Below, piece by piece: positions 42,741 to 55,836 of a DNA stretch of 64,000 bases. Each line of letters starts with the position of its first letter. Positions within the stretch are counted from its first letter, which is position 1. The notes beneath the pieces were generated by a model. It was not told the DNA's origin. It did not search any database and worked only from the letters and a program-made list of their open reading frames with translations. This DNA comes from Sorex araneus (Eukaryota; Chordata; Mammalia; Eulipotyphla; Soricidae). A program made the position numbers and the translations under genes. The DNA lies in contig NC_073305.1 in assembly GCF_027595985.1 (NCBI RefSeq), positions 176,274,089 to 176,338,088 on the forward strand, read 5' to 3'.

Positions 42741-45200
42741 ACAACTTAGGGTGGCTGGAAAGCATTCTACTCTCTGGGGAGTGATCTCCCGCGGCTTCTT
42801 CCTCCACCTGTCCTTGGACTTTGCAGAGATTATTGTAGCATTGACCTTCTTGGTGGATATCAGCATGCTGCTAGAAAACAGATTCTAGATCTCATTACTC
42901 ATGTATGGCGAGGCCATTGGATCAGGAGTGATTGCCACTGAAAAGATGACTTGTGACTCACAGTTCCCAAGAGAGGTGGACACTGCAAGTCACGCAGTGT
43001 CTCAGGAGAAAGCCACAAGGTCAGGAAGTAGGAGGGAAAGAAAAATACAGACAGGAATTTTGTGGGGATGCACACCTAGTAGCACTCAGAGCTTACTCTT
43101 GACTCAGTACTCAGAAATTTCTCTTGGCAGTGCTTAGGGTACCATATGTGGTTTGGGTAGCAAATTTAGTTGATCACATGCAAGGCAAGAACCTTTCCTG
43201 ATGTCTTATCTCTCTGGCCATGTAAACCAGAATTTTCATCATGGTTTCCGTAGAAAAGTAAGACATGGCAGGAGGAGACCTGGAACTGGCTCATCTGAAT
43301 TATTTCAGTGGCTCTGAGGAGAAAGGTTATTTCTGAGTATTTTGTATTTGACTTGGGCTGGAGCGATAGCACAGCAGGTAGGGCGTTTGCCTTGTATGCA
43401 GCCGACCCAGGTTCGATTTCTCCTCCCTCTCGGAGAGCCTGGCAAGCTACTGAGAGTACTTGATATGCCAAAAACAGTAACAACAAATCTCACAATGGAG
43501 TCATTACTGGTGCCTGCTTGAGCAAATTGACGAACAACCAAAGGATGGTGCTGTAGTGTATCTGACTCTGGGATTACTGGGATTTTCATCCAGGAGGAAT
43601 AGTGCCTTTCAGACCCTAAGAAGCAAAAGCAAAAGCTCTGGGTGGGTTGTTTCTCCTGTGAATGGTGCTCTAGTCACAGAGAGGAGCTGATCATCTCTTG
43701 AAATTAGCTTGTTCTGGAAGGAGCAGTGTCTCTTGGGTCAGCAAAGCCACAGATGCCAGAGCATGAAGAATATAAAAAATTAGACTTGGATACATCTCCA
43801 AGGGCTGGAGTGCATTCTTTGGGTTTTTGGTTTTGGAGGGGGTTGTTTATTTGGTTTGGGGCTACACTGGCAATGCTCAGAGGTTATTCTTGTCTCTGTA
43901 CTCAGAAATTACTGCTGGTAGTGCTCAGGGGACCAGGGAATGCCAGGGATCGAACCCGGTTTGGCCATATACAAGACACTGCATTATGCACTGCATTATT
44001 GCTCCAGCCTTGGAGAGCATTCTTTGTATATATATATAAACTTTGTATTTGTTCCCTAACACCACACAGTTCCCCAAGAACCACAGCAAGTGGCCCCCTG
44101 AGCAATGAGCCGAGAGTAGCTCCCATGTGCCTCAGGGAATGGTTATGACACCCTTCAAGAATGCAAAAAAATAAAAAAAAGGGGGCTGGAGCGATAGCAC
44201 AGCGGGTAGGGCGTTTGCCTTGCACGCGGCCGACCCGGGTTCGAATCCCAGCATCCCATATGGTCCCCTGAGCACCGCCAGGGGTGATTCCTGAGTGCAT
44301 GAGCCAGGAGTGACCCCTGTGCATCGCCGGGTGTGACCCAAAAACCAAAAAAAAAAAAAAGAATGCAAAAAAATAAGTAAGTTGATAACATAAAATTTGG
44401 GGATATTAGATATTAGGAGATATTAAAGCAAGTTTCCTGAATCCAATAAAGCAAAATCTGATAAAGAAATAAAGTGATAAAGTAACCCACCTGCCAAATG
44501 CTGGAATCCCACTGGCACAAGAGGGAAACCATCCTGTATTCTGATTCTGTTCCCACATGAAATCTCTCCATCCCCCGACTGTCTTAAAAAGCTCAGAGAA
44601 AGGCAAAAATCAAACCTCAACAGAGAGTATCTCTTACTTACATTTACTGAATATGAAATCATGCCCAGGTAGGCTCTCAAAATGATTTCACCTCTATCAT
44701 TACTACTTGTAACATATATCATAAAGTTTACGATGCTAAAATCTCAGGGCTGGGACAAAAGGAGACGTTACTGGCGCCCCTTGAGTAAATCGATGATTAA
44801 CGTGATGACAGTGCTACAGTGCTAACACTCATCACAGATTTCCCTACATCTTTGAAATCTCATTTCTCTTATGTTGAACTTTCATTCTCAGGATTGGTGT
44901 TGGTGTTGGGTCACATCTGGTGGTGTTCAGGGGCTCCTGTTGGCACTCCTGGCTGCAGAGGTGTTTGCAAGATTGGTTATACCCTATTAGCTGGGGGTCT
45001 GGGAGGAGGGACTGTCTCTCAGGCCTGAGGTCTGTCTGAGTCTAGAAGTGGTGGGAAGAAACAAAGATCATTCCTATTTTTCTTTTTCCATCAACACAAC
45101 TCATGTTTTTAGAGAGTGTTAATGAAGTGGGATGTTTTATAATCATATCTGTGTAAACATACAAGAAATGATTAATTTATAAAATGCATTAAATTAAAAA
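42741..45200. other. Intergenic, SINE-rich
   Basis: Minus-strand SINEs at about 43,065-43,220, 43,850-44,010 and 44,905-45,025; plus-strand type-2 SINE at 43,355-43,550 with GTATTTGACT-like flanks; part of the long body at 44,750-44,823. 44,380-44,745 is unassigned. Confidence 0.6.
44181..44358 (+). mobile_element. Near-consensus SINE, 18-bp perfect duplication
   Basis: Flanks 44,157-44,174 and 44,359-44,376 are identical. A box and B box (GGTTCGAATCC) are intact. Among the most recent insertions in the window. Confidence 0.93.
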
Positions 45201-45207
45201 TTAAGGG

Positions 45208-45760
45208 TCAGGGGACTGGAGCGATAGCACAGCGGGTAAGGCGTTTGCCTTGCACATGGCTGTACTGGGTTCAATTCCCAGCATCCCATATGGTCCCCTG
45301 AGCACTGCCAGGAATGATTCCTGAGTGCAGAGCCAGGAGTAACCACTGAGCATTATTTTGTGTGACCAAAAAGAAAAAAAATGATGGGTCAGGACTGGAG
45401 CGATAGTACAATGGGTAGGGCATTTGTCTTGTATGTGGCTGATCTGGGTTCGATTCTCAGCATCCCATTTGGTCCCCTGAGCACCACCAGGAGTAAGTCC
45501 TGAGTACAGATCCAGGAATAACCCCTGAGCACAGCTAGGTGTGTCCTCCAAACAAACAAACAAATGAAGGGCCAGAGTGGTAGGACAGAGGGCAGGGCAC
45601 TGGAGTGATAGAACAGTGAGTAGGGTGTCTTGCGTGCAGCTGACCTGGGTTCAAGCTCCAGTATTCCATATGGTTCCCTGAGCACTACTAGGATTAATTC
45701 TTGGGCAAAGAGGCAGGAGTAACCCCTGAGCATCACCAGGCATGGGCCCCCCAGAACAAA
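45208..45760 (+). repeat. Head-to-tail array of three SINEs
   Basis: Copies at about 45,208-45,375, 45,393-45,550 and 45,560-45,750, all plus strand. GGGTCAGG flanks the first. Confidence 0.85.
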
Positions 45761-45789
45761 ACAAAAGCTAGAGAATAACCAAACAGCAT

Positions 45790-46611
45790 ACTTTTTTTAA
45801 ATTTATTTATTTTTTAATTAGTGAGGGTACAGTTACAGATTTATACATTTTCGTGCTCATGTTTCCCTCATACAAAGTTCGAGAACCCATTCCTTCACCA
45901 GTGCCCATTCTCCACCACAAATAAACCCAGCATCCCTCCCACCCACCCCTAATCCCATCTCCCCCCACCCCACCCTGCCAGTGTGGCAGGGTATTCCTTT
46001 TGGTTCTCTCTCTCTAATTAGGTGTTGTGGTTTGCAATAAAGATGTTGAGTGGCCATTGTGTTCAGTCTCTAGTCTACATTGAGCACGCATCACCTTTCC
46101 CCCGCGTGGCCTCCAACCCATTTTATTTGGTGTTCCCTTCTGTATCTGAGCTGCCCTCTCCCCAGAATGTGAAGCCAGCTTCCAAGCCATGGAGTCAACC
46201 TCCTAGTACTTATTTCTGCTATTCTTGGGTGTTAGTCTCCTACTCTGTTATTCTATATTCCACAGATGAGTGCAATCTTTCTATGTCTGTATCTCTTTCT
46301 GACTCATTTCACATAGCATGATACTTTCCATGCTGATTCAGTTATATGCAAAGTTCATTACCTCATTTTTTCTAACAGCTGCATAGTATTCCATTGTATA
46401 GATGTACCAAAGTTTCTTCAACCATTCATCTATTCTAGGGCACTCGGGTTTTTTCCAGATTCTGGCTATTGTAAATAGTGCTGCAATGAACATATAAGTG
46501 CAGATGTCATTTTGACTATACTTTTTTGCTTCTCTGGGATATATTCCCAGCAGTGGTATTGCTGGGTCAAATGGGAGCTCAATTTCTAATTTTTTGAGAA
46601 TCGTCCATATT
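45790..46611 (-). mobile_element. 5'-truncated L1, antisense, with target-site duplication
   Basis: CAAACAGCAT flanks it at 45,780-45,789 and 46,612-46,621. The poly(T) at the left is the complement of its tail. The complement reads into the ORF2 C-terminus around YTMEYYAAVRKNE (near 46,370-46,410). Confidence 0.9.
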
Positions 46612-46621
46612 CAAACAGCAT

Positions 46622-49600
46622 GCTTCTGAGAAATGGGAGACTTGGTTTATTTCACCAGTGATCAAGTCAATCTCACACTCCCCCCAGAAAAGACTTGGTC
46701 TAGAACAAAGACAAAATGGGGCCCAGCAGGTAGGGCACTTGCTTTCCATGTGCTCCCCCCAAATACTGCCAGGAGTGATTCCTGAGTGCAGAGCCAGGAG
46801 TGGCTGAACATTGCCGGGTGTGGCCCAACATTCAAAGGCAAGAGCTCCATATTCTAGGATACCCAGTGGGCTGGAGATGGTATTTGCAGGCAACTGGCAG
46901 GAAGGTTGCAGAAATTTCAAAACATGTTGTTTTGCAAAGCAGCATCTGGACCAGCTCAAGGACATGAGCATATCTGGAGCACACTCCAAGGTTGGTAAAG
47001 TTACTAAGTGAGCCTCAGACCAACTCAAAGGCATCCTGAACACACTCCAAGGTTAAGTCACATCATTCAAACACAGCTCCCCAGCAGCTTCTGCTTGAAA
47101 TATGGCATTCATTCCATTGCTGTTTGGGATGAAATAGAGACATATAATTAATATTTATGAGTTAGGTAGTTTCAATAGCACTAAAGTTTATGCTGCCGGT
47201 GTACAAAACTGTTACACTCCCCTAAACACATCAAAGTGCCCCAGAGCCTTTCACTTTTGTACCTCCATCTCTTCTGATCTGGTTTTATTTTTCCCCTCCC
47301 CACTCACTGCTGCTTGGTGATTAGGATTTTCGGGGCTTTTTGTTTTGTTTCGTTTTGTATTTTGGGCTACACTTGGCAATGCTCAGAGGTTACTCCTGCT
47401 TCTGCACTCAGGAATTACCCTGGTGGGGCCGGAGCGATAGCACAGCGGGTAGGGCGTTTGCCTTGCACGCGGCTGACCTGGGTTCGATCCCCGGCATCCC
47501 ATATGGTCCCCCAAGCACGGCCAGGAGTAATTTCTGAGTGCAAAGCCAGGAGTAACCCCTGAGCATCGCTGGGTGTGACCCAAACCCCCCCCCCCAAAAA
47601 AAAAAGGAATTACCCTGGTGGTGCTTAAGGGACTATCTGGGATGCTGCGGATTGTAGACAAGTGCCTTACCTGCTGTAGTATTGCTCCGGCCCCTGTTTG
47701 CTGATTAGTTTTGTCTCTCAATAGCAAGGGTTTGCCATTGTCTAGTACAGATTATTCTTTTGTTTTGACCTAGAGAGATCTATTTTTAAATAGATTCTAG
47801 TTTGTCTTCTGTGATATGAAAGTAGTCTTATTGGAAGATGTTGGCCCACACCTAGCAGAGTTCTGAGGCTATTCCTGGCTCGGTGCTCAAGGGTCCATAT
47901 GGAGTGCCAGGAATTCAATCAGAGTCAGCCACATGCAAGGTAAGTGCCTTCTTAGTATCTCTATGGCCCATTTTTTGTTTTTTTGTTTCATGCATTAATG
48001 TGAAATAACGAGTCTTCCAACAGATGATAAATGAGTGAAACCTTGCACAAAGGTTTGTTTACTTTGGGCATAGAAAAATAGTATAAGAGATCCCAAAAGT
48101 AGAGAGAGAGAGAGTAAGAGGGAAATTACCTGCCATAGAGGCAGGGGTAGGGGTGAGATGAGGGGAATACTGGGGACATTGGTGGTAGAAAATTTACACT
48201 GTTGAAGGGATGGGCGTTCGATCATTATATGATTGAAACTCAAACATGAAAGCTTTATAACTGTATTTCAAGGTGATTCAATAAAAAATAATAATAGAAG
48301 AGGTAAGGCAAATTCAGCTGAGCCTGGTTCGATCCCCTGCACTGCATATGATCTGCTGAGTACTGCCAGGGGTCACTCCTCTCCAGAGCCAGGAGTAGCC
48401 TGAGCATCACCAGTCTGTGGCCTAAACCTTACCCTGCCTCCCTGCAGGCTGGGGAAACAGCGCAAAGGCTAGAGTGCACGTGTGGCATGTCCAAGGCCCT
48501 ATTTTTGTTTGTGTGGGGGCCATACCTGGTGGTGTTCAGGGCTTGTTCTTGGCTTTGTGACCAGAGATCACTCATGGCAGGCTTGGGGGACCATATGGCC
48601 AGGGCAAACACGCTACCCGGCTGTACTATTGCTACAGCTCATATAGGAACTATTTGGGAGGGTTGTTTTGGGTGCTTGGGGTGGTCATACTTGGGGTGCT
48701 CAGAGAATGCTCCTGGATTGATGCTTGAGGGAGTTCCTGGTGGTGCTCTGGGGAACATTCAGTGCCCTGTACTCCAGGCCTCTGAGATATCTCTCTGGGC
48801 CCAGGGCCCTGGGTTTGGCCCTCTGCTGAGCACCCAGATATGGTCCTGTTGGCTCCCAGCAATGGAGGCCTTCCCAAAAAATGGGGTAGGGGAGTCAGAT
48901 ATAGCACAGCAGGAAGGGTGCTTGCCTTGCTTATGGCATAACAGGGTTCGAGCCCCAGCACCACATGTGTGCCCCTAGGACTCCCCAGGTGTAAGCTCTG
49001 AGCACCACCAGGAGTGATCCAAAAAAAAAAAAGAGAGAGAGCAGTGTGGAATTCATTGCAGAAAATACACACCAGTTAATCATGCCACTGCTCTTTCCTG
49101 GTAGACAGGACTAGTGGGTGATTTTGTAATTTAGCTGCAAAGATTTTGGCCAAAGAGTTTGCAATTTCCCTGACTGAAAGAGCTGAAGGGGGTGAGGAGT
49201 TAATAAAAGATGCAGATTCCCTATAAAACATTTTCTGTTTTTTTTGGAGGGGGTGTGGAAGAAGGCACACCTGGCAGTGCTCAGGGCTTACTTTTGTCTC
49301 TGAACTCAGGATCATTCCTGGCAGGGCTCATGGGACCCTATGGGGTGCTGGGAATTGAATCCAGGCAGCTGCATACAATCTCTACCCACTGTATTGTTGC
49401 TCTGGCCCCTATTTATTTTATAAGGGAAGTTATTCAGTTTATCCCACGATCATAGACATTTATTGCTCTCTTTTAGTTTGGGGCCACACTCAGCTGTACT
49501 CAGGGATTACTCCTGGCTCTGTGCTCAGGGAGCACTCCTAGTAGGACTCATGGGGTTATACAGGGTACCAGGGACCAAATCTGGGTTGGCCACATGAAAG

Positions 49601-51539
49601 GCAATTGTCCTCTCTCCTGTAATATGCAAACACCCTACATGTTGTACTATCACTCCAGTCCACCATTATTCTAGATATCTTAAGTCAAAGGTAGGAGGAA
49701 GAGGAGTAAGGCCTGGGTTCCCTCGTGCAGCAACAGTCTGGGCCTACTGTGAACTTGAACTTCTATGCACATAGACCAGAGCAACAGCAGAGAAGCCTGA
49801 CATACTTACTTACTGCCCTTGGGATAATTTTGGACAAATCTGTATTTAATGAGAATAAATTCTACAAATACTTACAATACAGAATTTGCTCCATTTTACT
49901 TATTATTGCTTACTGTCTATTTTTGTTTTTGTTTGATTTTGGGGCCACACTCAGCTATGCTCAAAGGATACTCCTGGCTCTGCACTCAGGAATTACTCCT
50001 GGTGGTGCATGGGAACCATATGGGTTGCTGGAGATTGAACCTGGGTCAGCCACGTGCAAGGCAAGCGCTTTACCCATTGTACTATCTCTCCTGCTCCTGT
50101 TGCTTAGGGTCTGTAACCAAATTTATCCCTGAGGGAAGGAGATCAGCATCCATGGGTTACAGTTTCACTGTCTTAGCCTTCTGGACCAGTGTCTGCCATG
50201 GATGAGACTGGGTTTGACACAGCTGCAGTTCATTTCTGTTTTGCTTTGGGGCCCAGGGGTTATTCCTGGTCCTATGCAGGTTATTCCCAGGAATGCTCAT
50301 AGGATCAAGTGGTGCTGCAGACTCAACCTGGGCCTCCTATTGGGACTCAGCCTATTGAACTATCACTCCAGCCCCTCAAAAGTTTCATTTTAAAGAAAAA
50401 TCAAATGTTACTTATTCTACACCCAATTGCTTCTGGTGTAAGTTCTCAAACTTAAAATCCCTTAGCTGGGGCTGGAGTGATAGCACAGCGGGTAGGGCAT
50501 TTGCCTTGCACTCGGCCAACCCGGGTTTGATTCCCAGCATCCCACATGGTCCCCTGAGCACCGCCAGGGGTAATTCCTGAGTGCAGAGCCAGGAGTGACC
50601 CCTGTGCTTCGCCGGGTGTAACCCAAAAGAAAACAAAAATCTCTTAGCTTCATGACACACTGCTTTAGAGGGTTTCATAAACATAATGATAATTAGGAAT
50701 CGCAGAAATAGTACAGTGGGTAAGATATCTGCCCTTGCATGCAGGCAACCTAGTTCCATTCCTGACACCATGTATGATTTCTCCAAGTTGCGCCTGGAGC
50801 ACAGAGCCAGGAACAAGCCCTGAGCACCATCGGATGTGGCCCCAAAACAAAACAAGAAAAAAGTGTTCAATATGGCAAACTGGTCATCGCTGCAGCAGAA
50901 CAAGGGCCGGCAGGGTCCGGAAAGAGAAAAGGCAGCTCACCAGAAAGACCCCAGAACCCAAGTGGACCCGCTTCCACTTGGGGTGTTGTTTTCACAGCCT
51001 CCATGATCTGCTGAACATCAAACATTTAATGCTGCTTGCTCCTCAAAAGTTTATCTATTTAAAAAAACTTTACGTTTGCCGTGCTACGATTTGAACGCAG
51101 GCCTCACACGTGGACAAGCTCTCTACCTCAACCTGCAACCTACAATCCTCTGCTGACTCGGGAAGTCTATAAAAACTCCCAGCACCGCAGTTCCAACCCA
51201 CACTAATTAGATCAGAAAGTTGGAGGCCTAGGGAGACCCCAGAACCAGTAATTTTAGATCTACCCAGGCAATCCCCATGTGCAGTCAACGACGAAAACTA
51301 CCTACATCTAATAAAATTCCCCCCTGTACCCTGCGAGATTTAGCTTTCAATGTATAAAAGTGCTCATATATACGTCTTCATTTCTCAGATGCAGGAAGAT
51401 TTACACTGATCCAAAGAGAAAGCTATAGGCATGTACGTATAAACTAACTTAAAAATAATGGCCACGATCATTGGAAGCTCAGTTGTGAAATCACCGCTCA
51501 AGGCCAAGCGCTGTTCTCCGAACAGATCAAACCCTGCCC
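46622..51539. other. Intergenic up to the GINM1 promoter
   Basis: Minus-strand SINEs at about 47,845-47,970, 48,515-48,640, 48,665-48,800, 49,230-49,410, 49,475-49,665, 49,938-50,095 and 50,245-50,375. Plus-strand at about 46,725-46,830, 48,310-48,430, 48,895-49,030, 50,467-50,636 and 50,690-50,860. L1 3'-UTR-like at 48,095-48,300. 46,850-47,340, 49,060-49,220 and 50,880-51,540 are unassigned. Confidence 0.6.
47345..47694 (-). mobile_element. SINE split by another SINE
   Basis: The older minus-strand copy is 47,345-47,425 plus 47,621-47,694. A plus-strand copy at 47,426-47,605 interrupts it, with GGAATTACCCTGGTG at 47,411-47,425 and 47,606-47,620. Confidence 0.93.
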
Positions 51540-52560
51540 CCGCCTCTGACTCCGCCCCCTAGAGGGAGGCAACGGGACGCGTGAGCAGTCCGCGCCGGGC
51601 GCGCTCTTCCCAGGGCCTCGCTGAGCCTACGCCCCGCCCCTTCGGACACGCCCCGCTCCTCCAGGCCCCGCCCTCAGCCCGCCCCTCAGGCCTGCCCGGG
51701 CCTCGGCTCGCGGCCCCGCCCCGCCCCCGGCCCCGCCCCCAGTCCAGCTCGGCCCCGCCCCTCCGGCCTTCCCGGACCTCAGCTCGCCGCCCCGCCTCGC
51801 CCCCGGCCTGTCCAAGATGGAGGCCCCTCGGCGGGCGCCCTTCGCCCTCCGGCTGCTCCTGCTCGCCTCGCTGCCGGCCGCCGCCTGGCTGGCCACGACG
51901 GTCACCCCGGAACGGCCGCTCCGAGCCCCGGAGGTAGGGCAGGGGCGCCTGGGCTCGGTTCCCGTCCGGGGAGGGCCCCGCCGGCCGGGCGACGCTCGTG
52001 TCCGGCAGCCCGGCGACCCCGGGGTGGGGGAAGGAGGCGAGGAGGGGCGCGACCCCCCGGGAAGGGCGGAGATGCAGTGAGGGGCTTCTCCGCGGGTCCC
52101 GTGCCGCGACACCTGCGCGCGGTGCTCCGGGGCGGGGGGCGGAGGGGGGACGCGGCCCGTGTCCACCCCGACTGGGCTCGGCGGGGTCCCCGGGGAGCTC
52201 AGCCTCCTGTGGGGGTTGCTCGCGGGGAGGGACCCCCTGGTCCCTCGGCGTGCGGGTCAGCGGGGGCCCGGCCACCGCCGCTTCACCTGCCAAGGGGCGC
52301 GCCCCGGGAGAAAGGCCCCGGGAGCCCGGGGAGGGTCCCAGCCGGAGCGGCCCGCCGCCCCCTCTGCAGGGAAGCATCTGCGACCCCTGCCCCAAGTTGC
52401 GCCAGCTGCAGCTACTAAGGCCCTCGGGGTCGTTGGAGGGGCCGAGGGAGCTGCCCAGGTCCGTGCCCCCCGGGGTCCGTCGGAGCACTCCTGACGTTTT
52501 CCGAGCACTTTCCCGTGCCTCTGGGGTCCCGACGGTTTGATTTCCTTTCCTGAGTTGAGT
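51540..52560 (+). promoter_or_regulatory. GINM1: GINM1 CpG-island promoter
   Basis: Long CpG-dense block with many GCCCCGCCCC-type GC boxes between about 51,630 and 51,800 and no TATA box. A CTCF-like CGCCCCCTAGAGG is at 51,553-51,565. The start codon lies inside a YY1-like AAGATGGAGGC. The island runs on about 600 bp into intron 1. Confidence 0.75.
51817..51933 (+). CDS. GINM1: GINM1 coding exon 1
   Basis: Thirty-nine codons from [16 protein letters not shown] to RPLRAPE, holding the whole signal peptide. The donor GAG|GTAGGG is at 51,934. It sits in very GC-rich DNA, and an overlapping antisense frame is also open only because of that composition. Confidence 0.93.
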
Positions 52561-53613
52561 GCGCGGTATGGACAGGTCTGGAGAGGGAAGGTTTTCGTTG
52601 TTGTTACTGTTGTTTTGGTTTGGGGTTTTGGGGGGCCACACCTACACCTGATGATGCCGGCTCCTGGCGGGGCGGTGCTGGGGGAACATATGGGACCCCG
52701 GGGATGGAACCCCCGGCGGCCGGAGCCAGGCAAGCGCCCTACCTACCTGCTGCACTGTCGCTCCCGCCCCTGCACAGTGGAGGTTTTTAAAAGGCGAGTT
52801 TTTCCAGAAGGAAAAGAAACGACGTACAGGAGTAACCCCAAAGGTGGGGGGCAGAGATGAACTTTTAAAAATTTTTAATTTTTAATGTTTCGTTCGAGTT
52901 AGGTACAAATAATAGCACATCTCAGTTTAAGTTCTGCCGGAGCATTAGGAAAAGCCCCACATACATGCACAGCGAGCGGTTTAATGGACTTGCTGGTGAA
53001 TGCAGCTTGAACACTGATCAAAAATATTGGATGTGATGGCACACTCTGAGACCAAATAAAAATGGAATCATTTATAACACCCTGAGTATGGACATTGTTC
53101 TTCCATCTCTGATTTAAATGTTTAAATTAATTTAAATTAAATGTGCCTCTGAAAGGGCTTTGGTCCTAATATGCTGTCCCTACTGGCTGCCAGAGAGAAG
53201 CTTTTCACCATGTTCATAAACTATTGATATTTGAAATATCATGTGCCTGAATTGTGAGGCGTGCAACTGGAACAAGTGTAAGTTACTGTCACACTTGCCT
53301 TTTTTTTTTTTTTACAAAACTTGAGTCATTTTTCCTGAATAAGCACTACCCAGATTGTTGCAAGTATCTTATTCATGTTCAGAGTCTTGAAGTTGTTAAT
53401 TTTAAACATCTTTGAGTATTGTCATTTATTTTATGTGGATAAGAAATATTTGGAAATTATTTTACTCAGTTTCTTTGGGGGCAGTGGGGGCTAAACAGCT
53501 CTATTATATATTCACTTTAAATCTGCTTTACAGTAGCAAGATAGGCTACTAGGAAAGAAATTTGGAATGAATAGTGGGGAGAGAGAGAAAGAGGAGAGAG
53601 AAAGGGAGGGAGG

Positions 53614-53654
<41 letters not shown>

Positions 53655-55790
53655 AGGGACAGAGGGAGAGAGAGAGAAAGTGGGGCAATAGCACAGCAGG
53701 TAGGGTGTTTGCCTTTCATGTGATGGACCTGGGTTCGATTCCCAGCATCCCATATGGTCCCCTGAGCACCGCCAAGAGTAATTCCTGAGTGCATGAGCCA
53801 GGAGTAACTAACCCCTGTGCATTGCCTGGTGTGACCCAAAAAGCAAATAAAAAGAAAGAAGAGAGAGAAAGAGGAGAGAGAATTTGAGAGTCAGTCAGTG
53901 ATCAAGTTAATGCTATAGATCACATTCATCTAGATCACAGGACAACTAAGGACAATAGTATGTCTCTAAAGAATATTAAGTAAAAGAGGAACCAGGAAGA
54001 ATTTAAAATTAGTTAGAAAAAGGAAAGGAGGTTTTGTGTGGAAGGAATTGAGAATGAGGAGTGTATGCATCTGAGAGACATTTAGGAATTGAAGTAAACT
54101 GGATTTGGCAGATTAAAGGAAAAGTTAGGAAAAAAGTTATGAACATAATTTTCTGCCCTTTTATGACTTCATACTTCTTCAGGATGAGGCATCTGAAAAT
54201 GGCTAATCTTCTGTAGTGGATAGATGTGAAGTGTTAAAAGTAGAATTGTTATGAAGTGTAGACACTGTAAAAGTCTTCAAGGGGTGATACCACTCTTTCC
54301 CCCCATTCCTCCCACTGGAAAAGAGAAATAGAAATTTCTAGACAGAAGAACTGTCTCTAGTTAACTAGAGAAGACTGGGAAAGAGACATGAGGAAATACT
54401 TCATATTAAAACTAAAACAAAATTCAATATCTAACTACCTCTTCATATTAGAATTTTACGTAAAAACCAAAATAGATTTATTCTTAGGAAACTTTTTTCT
54501 TGCAATTATTTTTTAATCTCATATGAAAGTTGATCAGTGTATTTCAATTCAAAGTATTTCACAAAAACTAAAAGTTACCTTCTTGACATGGCACACACTG
54601 CCACTTTATGTAAGTTCTGAGTCATACCCCTGATTTTTACAATTTTTACAATAGTGTGCCCATTGTTAAACCCTACATCCAGTTAGTATATTGAGAATCT
54701 TGCATTAAAGTAGAAGAACATTTTACCAATGGAGTGAAAATAGAGATAAGCAGGTGAAAATATCTCCACAATACAGGAAAATTTTCTCTAATAATCTCAT
54801 TGGTTCAAATGATTGAATCATTGATTCAGGTAAGAGATGGTCAGTGAATAAGACCTGGTAAAGACAGGCCAATAAACGTTTGGTTAGGATCATAAAACTT
54901 TTCCTCAACCAGGTATTAACATAGTATCAAAAATGAGGGCTATCTCCATATGGGTAGTAGGAGAAAATGGAGATCTGTAACTCTGAAGGACAAAATGAAA
55001 AGGTATGAATCATCCTGCAAATGAGACTTTCCTACTTTCTTGGCAGGAGTTGTGTTACAGAGAGTTGGGCTGGTCGTGAGTTAAAATGAATAAGAGAACA
55101 AGAATGTGATATGGGGTGTAAGGCAAATGATCTAGAGTCACTTCCCAGAAGCTCTTGCCCCCTCACCTGGCTGTCTTCACCGGGACCCCCTCAGAGGGGG
55201 TGAGTTGAGTTTCTCTTCCCACCCGGAGCAGAGCCCTGGCAGCCAAAGACCTCTGGAGCCTAGCCACAGCCATTCTCTAGGCCCCTCTCCACACATTAGG
55301 ACGAGCCTCATGCATGAAGGAACCGGCAGAGGAACCCAGGTGTGCGGGACCTGGGGCTGAGATCTCCAAGCCTACTCAGATCAGGACTGGGCCTCTTCCG
55401 CCCAGATCCCCATTTTCCAGTAGCTAGGCGGTCACACCCAGAAGCTGCCCCCGGGTGCCAAGTAATCCCATCAACGGCCAACATCCAGAGACTATAAAAC
55501 CAAGCTCCTGGAAGCGCACGGCCTCAACATCTTATAGCCTAGTTCTCCCTCTCGGAGAACCTGGCAAGCTACCGAGAGTTTCCTGCCCGGTTGGGAGAGC
55601 CTGGCAAGTTCCCCATGGCATATTCATATGCCAAAACCAGTAATAATAATGGGTCTCATTTCCCTGACCCTGAAAGAGCCTCCAGTGCGACATTGTTGGG
55701 AAGGACGAGTAAAGAGAGGCTGCTGAAATCTCAAGGCTGGGACGAATGGAGACGTTACTGAGACCGCTCGAGAAAATCCGACGATCAGTG

Positions 55791-55836
<46 letters not shown>

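Noticed and set aside
44181-44260. tRNA gene from A and B boxes
   Set aside because: It is the SINE head: no acceptor-stem pairing or anticodon arm of a functional tRNA, and over 100 similar copies exist.
45208-45760. CRISPR-like repeat array
   Set aside because: Three head-to-tail SINEs of about 170 bases in a mammalian genome; repeats are diverged and there are no uniform spacers or cas genes.
51998-52540. 180-residue plus-strand frame in GINM1 intron 1
   Set aside because: Composition-driven frame in the CpG island; it lies past the exon 1 donor and matches no GINM1 text.
51559-52641. 360-residue open frame antisense to GINM1 exon 1
   Set aside because: Gly/Pro/Arg-rich translation of a CpG island; stop codons are rare there by composition, and it continues into SINE text.
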